Both the position numbers and the translations under genes were made by a program. A stretch of DNA of 64,000 bases, taken from Hypoxylon rubiginosum (Eukaryota > Ascomycota > Sordariomycetes > Xylariales > Hypoxylaceae). This document shows, piece by piece, positions 23,029 through 33,566 of the stretch. The DNA lies in NCBI GenBank assembly GCA_902806565.1, contig CADCXA010000041.1, positions 310,001 through 374,000 of the forward strand, read 5' to 3'. The notes under the pieces were generated by a model, which saw only the letters and a list, made by a program, of their open reading frames with translations, had not been told where the DNA came from and did no database searches. The first letter of the stretch is position 1, and each line of letters opens with the position of its first letter.

Positions 23029-25263
23029 ATGGCTGGCTTGTAGGATCAGGCCAAGCAAACTGGATGGGTCTTCAACTGGAAGCTGTCCTACTCAATAGCC
23101 TTGCTTGCCGTCTCGCAATTCAACTTCGGCTTCGACCTGACGGCTTATTCGATGACACAGGCTATGGATACCTTCGAACGCCAATTCGGGACATACAATG
23201 CGGAGGAGGGCAGATGGGTCCTTGACGAAGTGTTCCTTTCTCGTCTAACTTCCTATCCGTTCATTGGATTCCTCATCGGTGAGTCTCTTCTTCTATATAT
23301 TCTCCCCTGTAATCATTGACTGCGAGTAGTTATAGGTAAGGGGGTAAAGTTCAATTATAGAGGGTGCTAACGCAAATATCTATAGGAGTCCCACTTGGCT
23401 GCCACCTCAGCTCACTTTTTGGACGGCGAAAGCTTATGTTTGGCATTAGTCTTTGGGGCGTACTCACCGCCGCCGTCACCGTTGGAAGCAGCACCCGAGA
23501 AGGGATTATAATGGCACGAACGCTCAACTGTGCGTCCGGCTACATCCTTCACTCACCGCATTAAACTCTCCTAACACTTCCGAAGACTGCTACGCAGGGT
23601 TGGAACTAGCCGTCGTGCCCATTTTCCAGTCTGAAATCGCCCCTAAACAGGTTCGAGGCCTAGTCATTGAGTCTTATTCACTGATGCACTACGTGAGTCT
23701 CCATGAGCTTAAGACCAGTTTACGATACTCACTTTACTTAGTTCGGTGGGTTTATTATGAGCCTACTTTGTTATTGGACATCTACATTTGAGGGCAACAA
23801 GCAGTGGCGAATCCCCTTTGCCCTTTTCTTCTTGGGTCCCATCTTGATTGCACTAGGTACACGTTGGATACCCGAGGTAAGAGGCATCCTTCTATCTTTG
23901 CTTCAACGCTATCTCGGGCTAACTAGGCGCACGCTCTAGTCTCCCAGATGGCTACTGATAAAAGGGCGCGACGAGGATGCCATGGAAGCCCTACGAAAAC
24001 TCCGAGCTGGACGTTTCACCGAAGACCAAATACGGGACGAACTTGAAGCTGCTAAAGCGATGTTGGCACAAGAGATGCAAAGCAGCTGGTGGGATCTCAT
24101 CAAGGGACCCAACTTGAAAAGAACGTTAATCACCTGTGGTGTCAACGTTTTCTTGCAATGCACCGGCAACACATTTGCAAGCAGATTCGGAACGAAATAC
24201 GTCAAATCCCTCAGGCTCGAGAATGTCGACCCCTATATTATGACAATATATCACCAGCTCGCTGAATTTTTAGGTGTAATGTTATCCATGATCCTCGTAG
24301 ATATATGGGGAAGGCGGTATGTGAAATCCAAACCACTCAGTAATCACCCCGTAGTAATTAATATACCTAGGGCAATGCTATTCTGCGGTGGCACGATCCA
24401 AGCAGTTGCGCTTTTGACGATGGCCTCCCTGGATATTCGAGGAACGAGTCCCAAGAATCAGCGAGGTATCCTTGCAATGTTTTCCCTCGCCGGCTTGGGG
24501 TTAAGTTTAGGCTAGAGCCCGGTCTCCCATATCCTGATTTCGGAAATCCCGACAAGTCGTCTTCTGGATAAGACGAATATGGTCGCCTCTACCTTATGGG
24601 TATGCGCAGGGTTAGCATATACCGTTCGAAGCATCAAAGCGCTTGACATTCTCTAACATATAAGTCCTTAGGTTTGGAACGGCCTACCCAATTCCGCATT
24701 TCAGTACAAGAGTAGGCTTCGGATTTGGCGTCGGCGCTCTCCTCGCGACAGCCTTCGTCTGGTTTTGTGTTCCCGAATGCAAAGGGCGCACGCTTGAGGA
24801 TATTGATAGGCTATTTGCTGAGAATGTTCCCATTCGTCAGTTCGGCTCCTTTCAGCTCTCTCGCGATGAAGAACAGGGGATACCTAGCAATGAAGAGGAA
24901 GAGTTGCCTGGCAATGAAGAAGGAGAGCCGCCTAGGAATGAAGAAGAACCGCCTAGAAATGAAGAACAACGGGTGCCTAGAAGTGAAGAAGGCAGGCCAA
25001 AGGACAATGGCATTGAGTTACAGCGTCTGCGACAGCGGGGTCAGCGGCAGCAAGAGCACGAGCAAAGTCAAGAACCAGAGCAAGAGGAAGTGCAAATGCA
25101 GGTGCAAGAGCAGCAGCAAGATCAAGGACATGAACCAGAGCAACAGCACGAACCAGAGCAAGAACCAGAACCAGAGGCAGAAGATCCAGAGGCGGAAGAT
25201 CCAGAACCAGAGGCAGAACGAGAGGCAGAACTAGAGGAAGAACCAGAACAAGAGCAACAATAG
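23029..25263 (+). pseudogene. MFS sugar transporter interrupted by two in-frame UAG codons
   Basis: Seven exons (23029..23278, 23386..23529, 23598..23692, 23742..23876, 23940..24316, 24371..24610, 24672..25263) would encode 610 residues, all junctions in phase. Sugar-porter motifs are present: GRRK after the second membrane segment, PESPRWLL, and PECKGRTLEDID near the end, with twelve hydrophobic segments in the usual order. Two stops break the frame: TAG at 23041-23043 (codon 5) and TAG at 24513-24515, after GLGLSLG where relatives have Trp (GWSP). No frameshift or other lesion is visible. The C-terminus carries an unusual tail of about 125 residues rich in Glu, Gln, Pro (repeated NEE and EPE motifs). 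It is either a young pseudogene or a gene needing mRNA editing; the substrate is unknown. Confidence 0.8.
24890..25263 (+). repeat. Low-complexity Glu/Gln/Pro tail of the transporter
   Basis: The last 125 codons are built from degenerate repeats of about 21 nt and then 6-9 nt (GAA, CAA, CCA, GAG codons), giving repeats like PPRNEEE and later EPEQEPEPEAED. Sugar porters normally end within 30-60 residues of the PETKGR motif, so this is an added segment. Confidence 0.8.
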
Positions 25264-25886
25264 CGAGGGTAATGTTGGGCATTAGCAGTTACAACAGCGG
25301 CCTTTGATTTGGCACAGCGAGTATGATCTTAGTTTAGCTTGAATATGTCGCTTGAATCAGCATTCAAAGTAACTTATATACCTTACGATGGCGGTCAAGA
25401 CGCACAAGTTCGATAGAGTCCTGGTGCTAGAAGAGGCTGATATATGACTTATCCGAATTATTCAGCCATCATGCTAATGGCCCATGTAGTTCTCTTACTT
25501 ATCCTTCAGTCAAACACGCCAGTTTCGATTTATTACGTTATATGTTGGCTGAGCACCATAGGCACGGGGTTTATAACTGTCGTAAAAAAAGGATCAGCAT
25601 GCTTGTCTCGAAACTCATGCTATTCAAAAGTCCATTTGTCAATCATCTGCTGTGAATGAAGATACCTGGTCTTTTATACAAGTTCTAGATACAGCCTCCC
25701 GCAATTGCAGTTGCTCATGCTGATGTTATATGTGTAGTATGATACACCTAGGAACTAGAGGAGGGATGACGAAAGAGCTTCTGAGGTAAATCCAGAGATC
25801 GTAAGCTCCAGACACGGCAGCCCGGTTTAGTCAACCGTTCGAACATTCAACACCTCTAAGACGACCCATCAAACGACGGTCCGCCT
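25264..25886. other. Convergent intergenic region
   Basis: About 620 bp between the 3' ends of the transporter and bL27m genes; no gene seen. Confidence 0.6.
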
Positions 25887-26928
25887 CTATGCCTCAGCCG
25901 TCGGCTTCGGCGGCGTCACCTCACTACCACCACTACCAGGCCCTCCAGCCGTCCCCTCCGCCGCCTTCCTAGCCCTATACTCCTTCCACTTGCGCGCCTG
26001 CGCCGCCCTCTTGGCGTCGAGCGCCTCCTTGCGCCGCGCGATCTTGTCCTCGCGCTCGGCCCGCATCTCGAGCCCGATGGCGCGGGCCCGGCGCCGGCGG
26101 TGCCGCATCGCGACGCGCCGGGACCCCACCTTCCGCTTCTCGGTCCGCACCAGCGTGCCCAGCTTCCAGCTCTCCTCCGCGTACGCGTAGCTGCCGTCCG
26201 TCCGCAGCCGCATCACGCGCTCGTCGCGCGGGTGCGGCTTACGGCCGGTCCCCTGCCGGACTACCTGCGTAGGGATGCCGGAGGCGGACAGCGCGGGTTC
26301 GGGCTGCGGGGGCGGGACGGGGGAGGCGAGCATGTTGAGGCGGCGCTTGCGCATCGCGTGGGGCGGGTAGGGGAGCGTGTCGGTCTTGTCGAAGACGACG
26401 CCGATGTACTGGCGCTTCGGGTGCCGGGCTGGGTCGCGGTAGTACTTGACGTACCCCGAGGCCAGCGCGAAGATGGTGTGGTCCCGGCCCATGCCGCAGT
26501 TCTCGCCCGCGAACCATATGGTGCCGCGCTGCTTGTATATGATGTTGCCGGTGATCACGTACGAGTCTGTTATAGGCTGTCAGTCAATCTTCCTTTCCTC
26601 TTATACATATACACATTTTCCTGGTTTGCTGATCACAGTTTGCTGGCCACAGCAGGTTGGATCTCGGGATCGGACGTTATGGTGTAAACATACCACCGCT
26701 CTTCTTGGCTCCTAGCTTCTTCGGAATCGTGCTAGTATCCCGTATCTTGTACGCTCCTTGCGACTTGACCGAAGCATATCTTCGACCTTCTCCCACCGCC
26801 GTATTGGTAACTCCTATCCTCAGCTGTCCTAATGCTTCTTGTAGCTGTCGAATCGTGGTTGTGGGCGTCGTTCTCGTTATGGAAGAAGCAGCAGCCACTA
26901 TGGGCCGCTGCAATTGGGCGATCCTCAT
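25887..26928 (-). CDS. MRPL27: Mitochondrial large-subunit ribosomal protein bL27m
   Basis: Exons 26694..26928 and 25887..26566, with a 127-nt intron (GTATGT...AACAG), encode 304 residues. The N-terminal 50 residues are basic with few acidic residues, a mitochondrial presequence. The bL27 core begins [10 protein letters not shown] at about 69-78 and continues across the splice as [18 protein letters not shown], then [19 protein letters not shown]; these are the family signatures near the peptidyl transferase centre. The long Arg/Lys-rich C-terminal extension (about 150 residues) is typical of fungal mitochondrial homologues (yeast name MRP7/bL27m). Function is mitochondrial translation. It is divergently transcribed from LCL2, 317 bp apart. 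Symbol numbering differs between species. Confidence 0.93.
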
Positions 26929-27245
26929 GGCCGTGGCTGTGACAGAGTTGAGCTCTAGACAAGAGCGTTATAGAAGAATGCTATTTGAGGTTGGAGTCGG
27001 ATTGTGATAAGGAAAGCTTCAAAATTTCGGCTTAGTCATTTCCGCCAAGGTCGCAAGATCGGTAATTGGGGGATATGCATTAAAACAAAGACTAAGACAG
27101 TCGGATAACGATAAGGAATTGAAATGTTGCCAGCAATGCCATTTCAACTAAACAACTTGACGACATTATGAGAAGAATTGAGGTATTCCCTCCCCCAACA
27201 CATTCGTAAACGAAACTAGTTCAAAGACAAAAGAAAAACAAAGCA
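26929..27245. promoter_or_regulatory. Shared bidirectional promoter region of bL27m and LCL2
   Basis: The two start codons lie back to back 317 bp apart, so both promoters must fall here. The LCL2 leader immediately upstream of its ATG is A-rich. Confidence 0.7.
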
Positions 27246-27709
27246 ATGCGTCTCCTCTACCCCCTCCACATCCTCCTCCTCGCCCTCCTCTCCTCCGTCG
27301 CCAACGCCCAGTTCGGCTTCTTCGACCAGATGTTCGGCGGGCAGCAGCAGCAGCAGCAACAGCGCCAGCAGCCGCAGAACGTGCCCAGCGACTCGTCGAT
27401 CTACCGGGGCAACTTCGAACGCATGCACTGCGAGAATTACCTGTGCCCCGATACTCTAGGTAGGTTAAGATGGAGAAGACCCCCCTTTGATTTAACAGCA
27501 ATACTAGAATTATTACAAGTTACTGAGATATATATACACAACGTCCAACAGCTTGCGTCCACTTCCCCCACCATTGCCCGTGCGCCTGGCCCGCCAACGA
27601 GGACAAGTTCGAGATGGGCGACGGCCACCGGATATGCGTCTCCAAGGGCGGCTTCAAGTCCGGGGAGGCGGCGAGGAAGGTCGAGCTTGCTAGGAAGGGG
27701 ATGCTATAA
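27246..27709 (+). CDS. LCL2: Long chronological lifespan protein 2
   Basis: Exons 27246..27459 and 27552..27709 (92-nt intron, GTAGGT...CAACAG) encode 123 residues, the usual length. A signal peptide ([21 protein letters not shown]) precedes a Gln-rich segment ([12 protein letters not shown]). The LCL2 core follows: [15 protein letters not shown], then [19 protein letters not shown] and [19 protein letters not shown]; the cysteines are conserved in the family. It is probably secretory/ER. Yeast Lcl2 affects chronological lifespan and ER-associated degradation; the molecular activity is unknown. The tail ends at TAA 27707-27709. Confidence 0.93.
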
Positions 27710-28285
27710 AAAGGAATGCTTCACGGTGGTACCAATGTTTATCTGAGATGGGAGATGGATCGCGAGTCCGAGTCCTTCACCTAAACGTATAGAGGCGATA
27801 CTTGCCTACCTACCTACAACAGAATATCGTCTCTTGGTGCTGAATGGTGGAACTGGGTGGTATCGCAATATGAATCATTCGCTCACATGCCAACCATATT
27901 TACCCTTTTTATCGGCATTGTTCTATACTTGGGACAGAAACATAAAATGAATGTTGTTTCATTACTGTCGAGAGAACTTGAGCTCTCAATTGTAAAAAAC
28001 CCATCTATAACTACAGCCGTGATTGACCGATAGCTCGTCTCTCCCCCCCAAGCCAATCATAGAATTTAGCTTGCCCACCCAACACCACACTGGTCTAATG
28101 CGCCCCGTGGCAACAAGACAAATTGAGAAATGTTCCATCCGCCCCGTAAACTCCATCCAGCATGCATATATCATTGCGCTAATAGAATCATCCCTATTCG
28201 TTAACCACCCACCCACCCTCCGCTACCTCGGCTAAGAGGTCGTTGCGTCCCTGGGCGGAGGGCTGCTTAGTTCCCATCATTTTCT
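27710..28285. other. Convergent intergenic region
   Basis: Spacer of about 580 bp between the 3' ends of LCL2 (plus) and inhibitor-2 (minus). Nothing recognised. Confidence 0.6.
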
Positions 28286-29148
28286 CTAGTCGCCAGCGCT
28301 GACCTTGGCACCGTTAATGGTAGGCATCGGAGGCACTGCTTCTTCGTCTTCCTCGAGCTCGTCGAGCTCTTCCGGATGACCGAGGAACTTGGCCACGTCC
28401 TTCATCTCGTAGTGCTTCTTCCGCAGCTCTTCAAACTTGCGGTGCTTCTCGCGCTCCTCGGGGCTTAGGCCGAGATACTCGTTCTCGGCGTCGTGTAGCG
28501 GGGTGGCATCATCATCGTTAACGTGGACCTTGCTCTGCTTGCGCTCGGATCCAAAGTCGTCTTCGGGGATTGCCTCCTCCGGCTCTCCAAGAGATAGCCC
28601 GGGTATTTCCTCCTTTCGCGAATTCTCGCCGTCGAGCATTTCGTCGTCCTCGTCATCTTCCGAGGGCTCGTAGTGTCTGGCATAGGGCGTCTTGGGCTCG
28701 GTAATCTTCATGGTGGAAGTGCGCTCCTGCTCGGTGAGGTAGAGGTTGGCTTCGTCCCATTTTAGGCGCTGACCGATATCGAGATCGAGAGGTGGCTCGC
28801 CGACGTAGGAAGGGGCGCGTGACGACTGGCGGCGGGATCCCGGCGGACGGCTTGCAGCGCTCGAAGAGCGACGGTGTCCAGCGTTTGTTTGCGTGTTGAT
28901 GATGGTGAGCTCCTTCTCGGACAAGTCCATTTCTTTAATAGGGGACTCGGGCGGAGGCGATTTCGAGTAAGAATTCTTTAGAATACCTAGTCGAAGGAGA
29001 TCAATTAGCGCAATGGTCGTGGAACAAAGATGCGAAAACAATGGATGATATGCAGAAAGCACATGGCAAAGTATGACGTACCGCGAGGGCGCTTCACCTC
29101 CGGCCCCGAATGAATATGCGTAGGCTTTGGGCTCATCATGGTCGCCAT
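28286..29148 (-). CDS. GLC8: Protein phosphatase 1 inhibitor-2 (Glc8 type)
   Basis: Exons 29082..29148 and 28286..28986, with a 95-nt intron (GTACGT...ACTAG), encode 255 residues. All three inhibitor-2 regions are present: the N-terminal PP1-binding RPRGILKN at about 19-26 spans the splice; KWDEANLYLTEQE is at 98-110; MKITEPKTPYARHYE is at 115-129, where Thr in PKTPY is the GSK3/Pho85-type phosphosite that in yeast turns the inhibitor into an activator. The C-terminal helix HRKFEELRKKHYEMK blocks the PP1 active site in homologues. The acidic low-complexity linkers are normal. It regulates PP1 (Glc7) in the cytosol and nucleus. The two ORF halves only make the KGILK-type motif when spliced, which validates the intron. 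Confidence 0.93.
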
Positions 29149-29285
29149 CTTAGAACTTTTCGAGTGTTGAATTGGAAAAGTCAGAATAGCCGAAGATAGG
29201 ACAAGACAGGTGGGATTGCTATGTCGACAGGCAGGAATCCGAACTAGGAGTTAGAAAGTAGTAGGGGGGCGTTGTCGTAATGTAA

Positions 29286-29324
29286 TAGTCGATGGAGACA
29301 GTCGATGGAGATAGTCGATGGAGA
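29286..29324 (+). repeat. Three tandem 13-bp repeats
   Basis: Unit YAGTCGATGGAGA occurs three times head to tail, about 140 bp upstream of the inhibitor-2 start codon, so it lies in its leader or promoter. Confidence 0.92.
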
Positions 29325-30612
29325 AAGTGGGCAATAGTGTATCCTGCCGCAGGCTTTCAGGCTTCAGGCTTCGTAGGTTGGCTGGTCTGGTTGGCAAATC
29401 TGTGGAGGTCAAAGTTGGAAATTGTCGGGCGAGCGCGGGGAAAGGATTGGGACCCTGCAGCGGAAAAGGTGGGCTTTTTGGCCTCTTGGTTGTCTTGGTT
29501 GCGGGTTTGGCTGGTCTGGATGCGCTTGTGATTGGGGATGCTGATCCTGAAGATGGCTGAATTGCGCCTACCGGGCCGGGTCTGGGTCTGGGGTCTAGGA
29601 TTGCGATTCACTTGATGGGAAAGTCGATTTATGGATGGTAGCTTGTTATGGTAGTATATGTAGGTATACTGTGTAAACCGTACGTCGTGTATGTTTGTAT
29701 GCTGTGCGTATTATCCCTAGGGAGTTTTTAGGTTCCCAGCACGGATGGGATGTATACGAAATCGTATTGGCGGTTGATGGGTGATGGGTGATGGTGGTGT
29801 TGTCGGGTATGTCGTGTGTCTTGCCTGTCTCACTTGGCTCACTTGGTGGGTAGACTCGTGATTGATGGAGGGAAGACTGAACCGATTCAAGAAGGAAAAA
29901 GAGAAGAAGGATTCCAAGATTGGCTCAGGCTGTCAGGCTAGGTACTTTTACTTAGGTGTTCTCGAGTTTGAGTTCGAAGTCGAACTCGAAGTCGAAACGA
30001 GGCGAAGGGCAAGTCGGGTGTTGTGTGTTGCTCTAGTAAAGAAGATGGGGACCTAACTCGTTACTAATATTTCTGGTGGTGTTATTATCCTAACCGCTAT
30101 CACTGTTGTACAGTAACGAAATGCAGTAGCATTAGCCCTGTACCATGTATTGCTAACTGCTAGATTATGTACTGAAGCAGCAACGACCAAGGCGGCAGGG
30201 TGGGTAATACGGTACCGTGATAATGTGATAATGGTGGGTACCCCTTTACCGTAAAAATAATTATGTGGAGTCATCAGCCTGTATCCTCAGTGCTGTCAGC
30301 CTGTATCGTGTACATTCGCTAGGTACGTACCATCCTACCATCCACCATCTTTCTACCGCATCTTCTTACACACACGAGCCTCTCCTGCGTCGTCACTGGA
30401 CAAGGAAATGATCATCACACCATCTCATTCAGAACTTTTTTTGTTATTCTTCATTCTAGACTTTCGAGTACATTTATCTTCCTATATCTCTACCCTACAT
30501 TATTATATAATATGCTCGTTGAAAAATGTACCCAGATTGTTCTTATCGAGTATTATCGTGTACTATCGTGTACCCTTCCCTTAGTCACCCGGTAAATATT
30601 TCGCATCCCTTT

Positions 30613-30646
30613 ACAAGCCTGACAAGCCTGACAAGCCTGACGAGCC
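30613..30646 (+). repeat. Tandem 9-bp repeats
   Basis: ACAAGCCTG three times, then a partial fourth unit with one change (ACGAGCC). Confidence 0.92.
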
Positions 30647-31150
30647 AAGCCCCCTGGTCATCTTTAGGGGCTCTAAGCTCTGTTCAGATCCACGGATCCT
30701 TCCCGAAACATGCTGGAGCGGGATGCCTGACATCATCTCCTTGCGGTCGTCCCCAAGTGACCTCATGATGCCTTTGCAGCTTTTATTCTGCCTGCAAGCA
30801 CGAAACCCTTCAGCAGCCATTTGCAGCCCATCGGTCGCCTTCGCCGTCGCCTATTGACCTGTACTTGACCTACGAGTACACACCTAACAACCTAACAGTG
30901 CCGTCAGCCACGAGGGACCCCATCGGCCCTCCTCCCTTGCACCTCGTTCGCTTCGAGGCTATTCGGGTCCATCTTTCTCCGAGTCTGGGGTATAAACAAA
31001 TGCGATTAGAAATTCCAATCTCGAAAACAAACTCCTTTCAGCTGTGTTCGTCGTCGACCGACATTCTTTCGTTATCTACGTGCTTGGTCGACGTATCTCG
31101 ACACGCCCAGTCCGATATACCTGCTTACCGCCATTCCGTCAACTGCGAAC

Positions 31151-31192
31151 CCTCCCTGCCTCCCTGCCTCCCTGCCTCCCTGCCTCCCTGCC
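31151..31192 (+). repeat. Five tandem 8-bp repeats
   Basis: CCTCCCTG five times head to tail, followed by CC. A pyrimidine-rich minisatellite in the gene-empty stretch. Confidence 0.92.
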
Positions 31193-33566
31193 AGCCTCCT
31201 TTATGTACGATAGAGACCCTTCCCATTGAACCGGCTGTAAGGAACCAGTGCCTATCACAGTTCCTCGCCCTCTAATGAGAATTGTGCCATCCTCCTATCC
31301 TCTAATCAGAAAATTTCTCGCCCTGCCGCACTACACGCTCGGAACCTCTCCCACCCCCCAAAAAATAATAGTCGAAGGCCCAAAAAGGTGTTTGCATCGC
31401 AACTAATTAGCGCAATCGCTCATCGTGCCCCTGAAACGTCGCTTCGTCGTAAGATTTCCATGCATCTACACGTAACACAACAGGAACGAAGGAAACAGGG
31501 CGATCCCAGTGATCACAGGGATCGCCAACGATCGTGGTGATCGTAACTTGGTCGCAGCGTCGCGCGCGACGAGTAGGAGCGGCAGCCGCGAGCACATGCT
31601 TATCGGGGAGATCTTTGCGGCTCGAAAGATTCGTTATATATGAAGCCCCGTCCAATTCCCGTTGTCGATGCATGTCTGGACACACGCATCAAGCAAGCAA
31701 TCTGCTCTTTTTACCGTATCGAGGAGAAAAATGATAGGTAAGGTATGGAATAGGTAGGTAGGTTTTGCTTGTTGGTTGGAGGTTAAGGCTGCTCGAAGAG
31801 TGGCTCAGGGGTAGTGTTCGGTAGCGTTCTGTAGCGCAGCGGCTCGGCGATGCAACCGACAACGCACATATGCTGGCACACTGCTGATGCGGACTCGGAC
31901 AGCATATCTTTTGCCCTCCACCTAGACCCTTATGACACCATCTCGACTGCTTAATTGCTAACTGTACTCACGGGTTTGTTACCGAAAGTCCGTTGGGATA
32001 GATGCATGTAGCGCAACGATCGTGATGGAAATGCCATTGATGTGAGTATGTGAGTAGCCCGAGATAGACAACATAGATATCACCCACTATGGCTACTAGA
32101 TTATCTGATATTGGGTTCTAGTAGGTAGTAGATTGGTGTTGTAGTACAGTCACATTGCTAAAGCCCTATCTAAGGGTCAAAATCTATAGAGACGCCCCTA
32201 TCACACTACCGTACATATGTATCCTTCACCCTACGGTCAACTACTAGAATTGAATATAAAGTTATCCATCGTTATAAACATCTTGTTTGAAACCATGCTC
32301 TGTTTATCTCTGTACCTTCCCCCGACTGAACCCCTAAAGTGCGGCTCATCATCTTCCTTCGGCCCCCTAGATCTCCATCTCGTGTGATAGAAAGTCGGCT
32401 ACATCCGCCGCTCCAATCAGCAACCGCAATATGATAGCGGTAACACCGTTACGACATATCACCACGGCTGGTAAAAAGTTTTTCAATCACACACCGCCAG
32501 ATGGGTAGGGTAGGTTACGAGGTAGGTTTTGTCGACGGAGAGGTGTCACTACAAGGTGGGTTCGGAGTCACCATCCTCCTTACTACTACCTACTACCTAC
32601 GCGCCTTACGTGAGTGAGAGGTCGTGTCGCTGCTCATCGACCTGCACGGACGACCTACACGGACAGAACCGCAATCGGAACCTACCATTCCTGATTGTAG
32701 GTACTATATGTCTTGTCAGTGAACCGAAAACGGCCGCGGCTAGGTACGGTACGGCAGGAACACGACAAGTTCAGCTACCCACCTACCCAGACGCGAGCCA
32801 CTGACGACGTCCCCGGACGCGGCTCCGACATCGTCTCGCTTAGAACGCGATGGTTATCTAAGGGTCTACCTACAGTCTCATACCTACATCATTTTACGAT
32901 GCAACCCGCCAGACAGACCTCGACGCATGTCATATCGAGCAGCTGCTATTAATAAACCAACTTGATACCGAGTGCTGTAAGAGAGGTACCTAATCTCGTT
33001 GATAACAACCTCCTGGATTCCGTACAGTAAGTTGGAACGGCACGGCAGATACCCTCTGCAGGCTTTTCTGGTCGTATCGAACCAACTTTGTTTCCTGGCT
33101 GAAATAAGGTAGGTAGGTAAGTAACATCACTATCTCGGCAGACTACCTTGACCGTCTCTAGTTAAGCTTGCAGACGACAGCTACCTACCTAGGTTCTGCA
33201 ACCTTTCGCGATTAAAAGCATTGCATCGATGGAAGGTCTTATATTGCACCAATATACCTATTCTTAGCCGTCTGGTTTATGGTCACGTCGATATGATACT
33301 TTCACGATATACTCTTGCAACATCGTCATCTCCTGATATTCGTGTCTATCTAGCTTCATTACAACGAGTGCTATGAAGCACCAGGGATGGTGCGAAAAAT
33401 GCAGCAAGCACTAAAAGCATATTGTCGTGTTTTTTTCTCTATCCATCTATCCTACCGAGAATTTTATCCTTACGAATGAGCATTATGCCATACCATACCA
33501 TATATGCAAGTCACCATAACACACTAATGTAGCTCAACCAAAAAAAAGTTCGGGCTGATCAGTCAG

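Larger units (their letters stand above)
29149..33566. other. 4.4 kb gene-empty stretch
   Basis: Divergently placed? No: both flanking genes are on the minus strand, so this holds the inhibitor-2 promoter and the UVE1 3' flank. No open frame longer than about 140 codons and none with a motif. It contains several short tandem repeats (29286, 30613, 31151) and many TAGGTAGG-like copies. It may hold a non-coding transcript or small spliced gene that cannot be recognised by eye. Confidence 0.5.

Noticed and set aside
25990..26687. Long plus frames opposite bL27m
   Set aside because: The minus strand encodes the conserved ribosomal protein; these frames have no motif.
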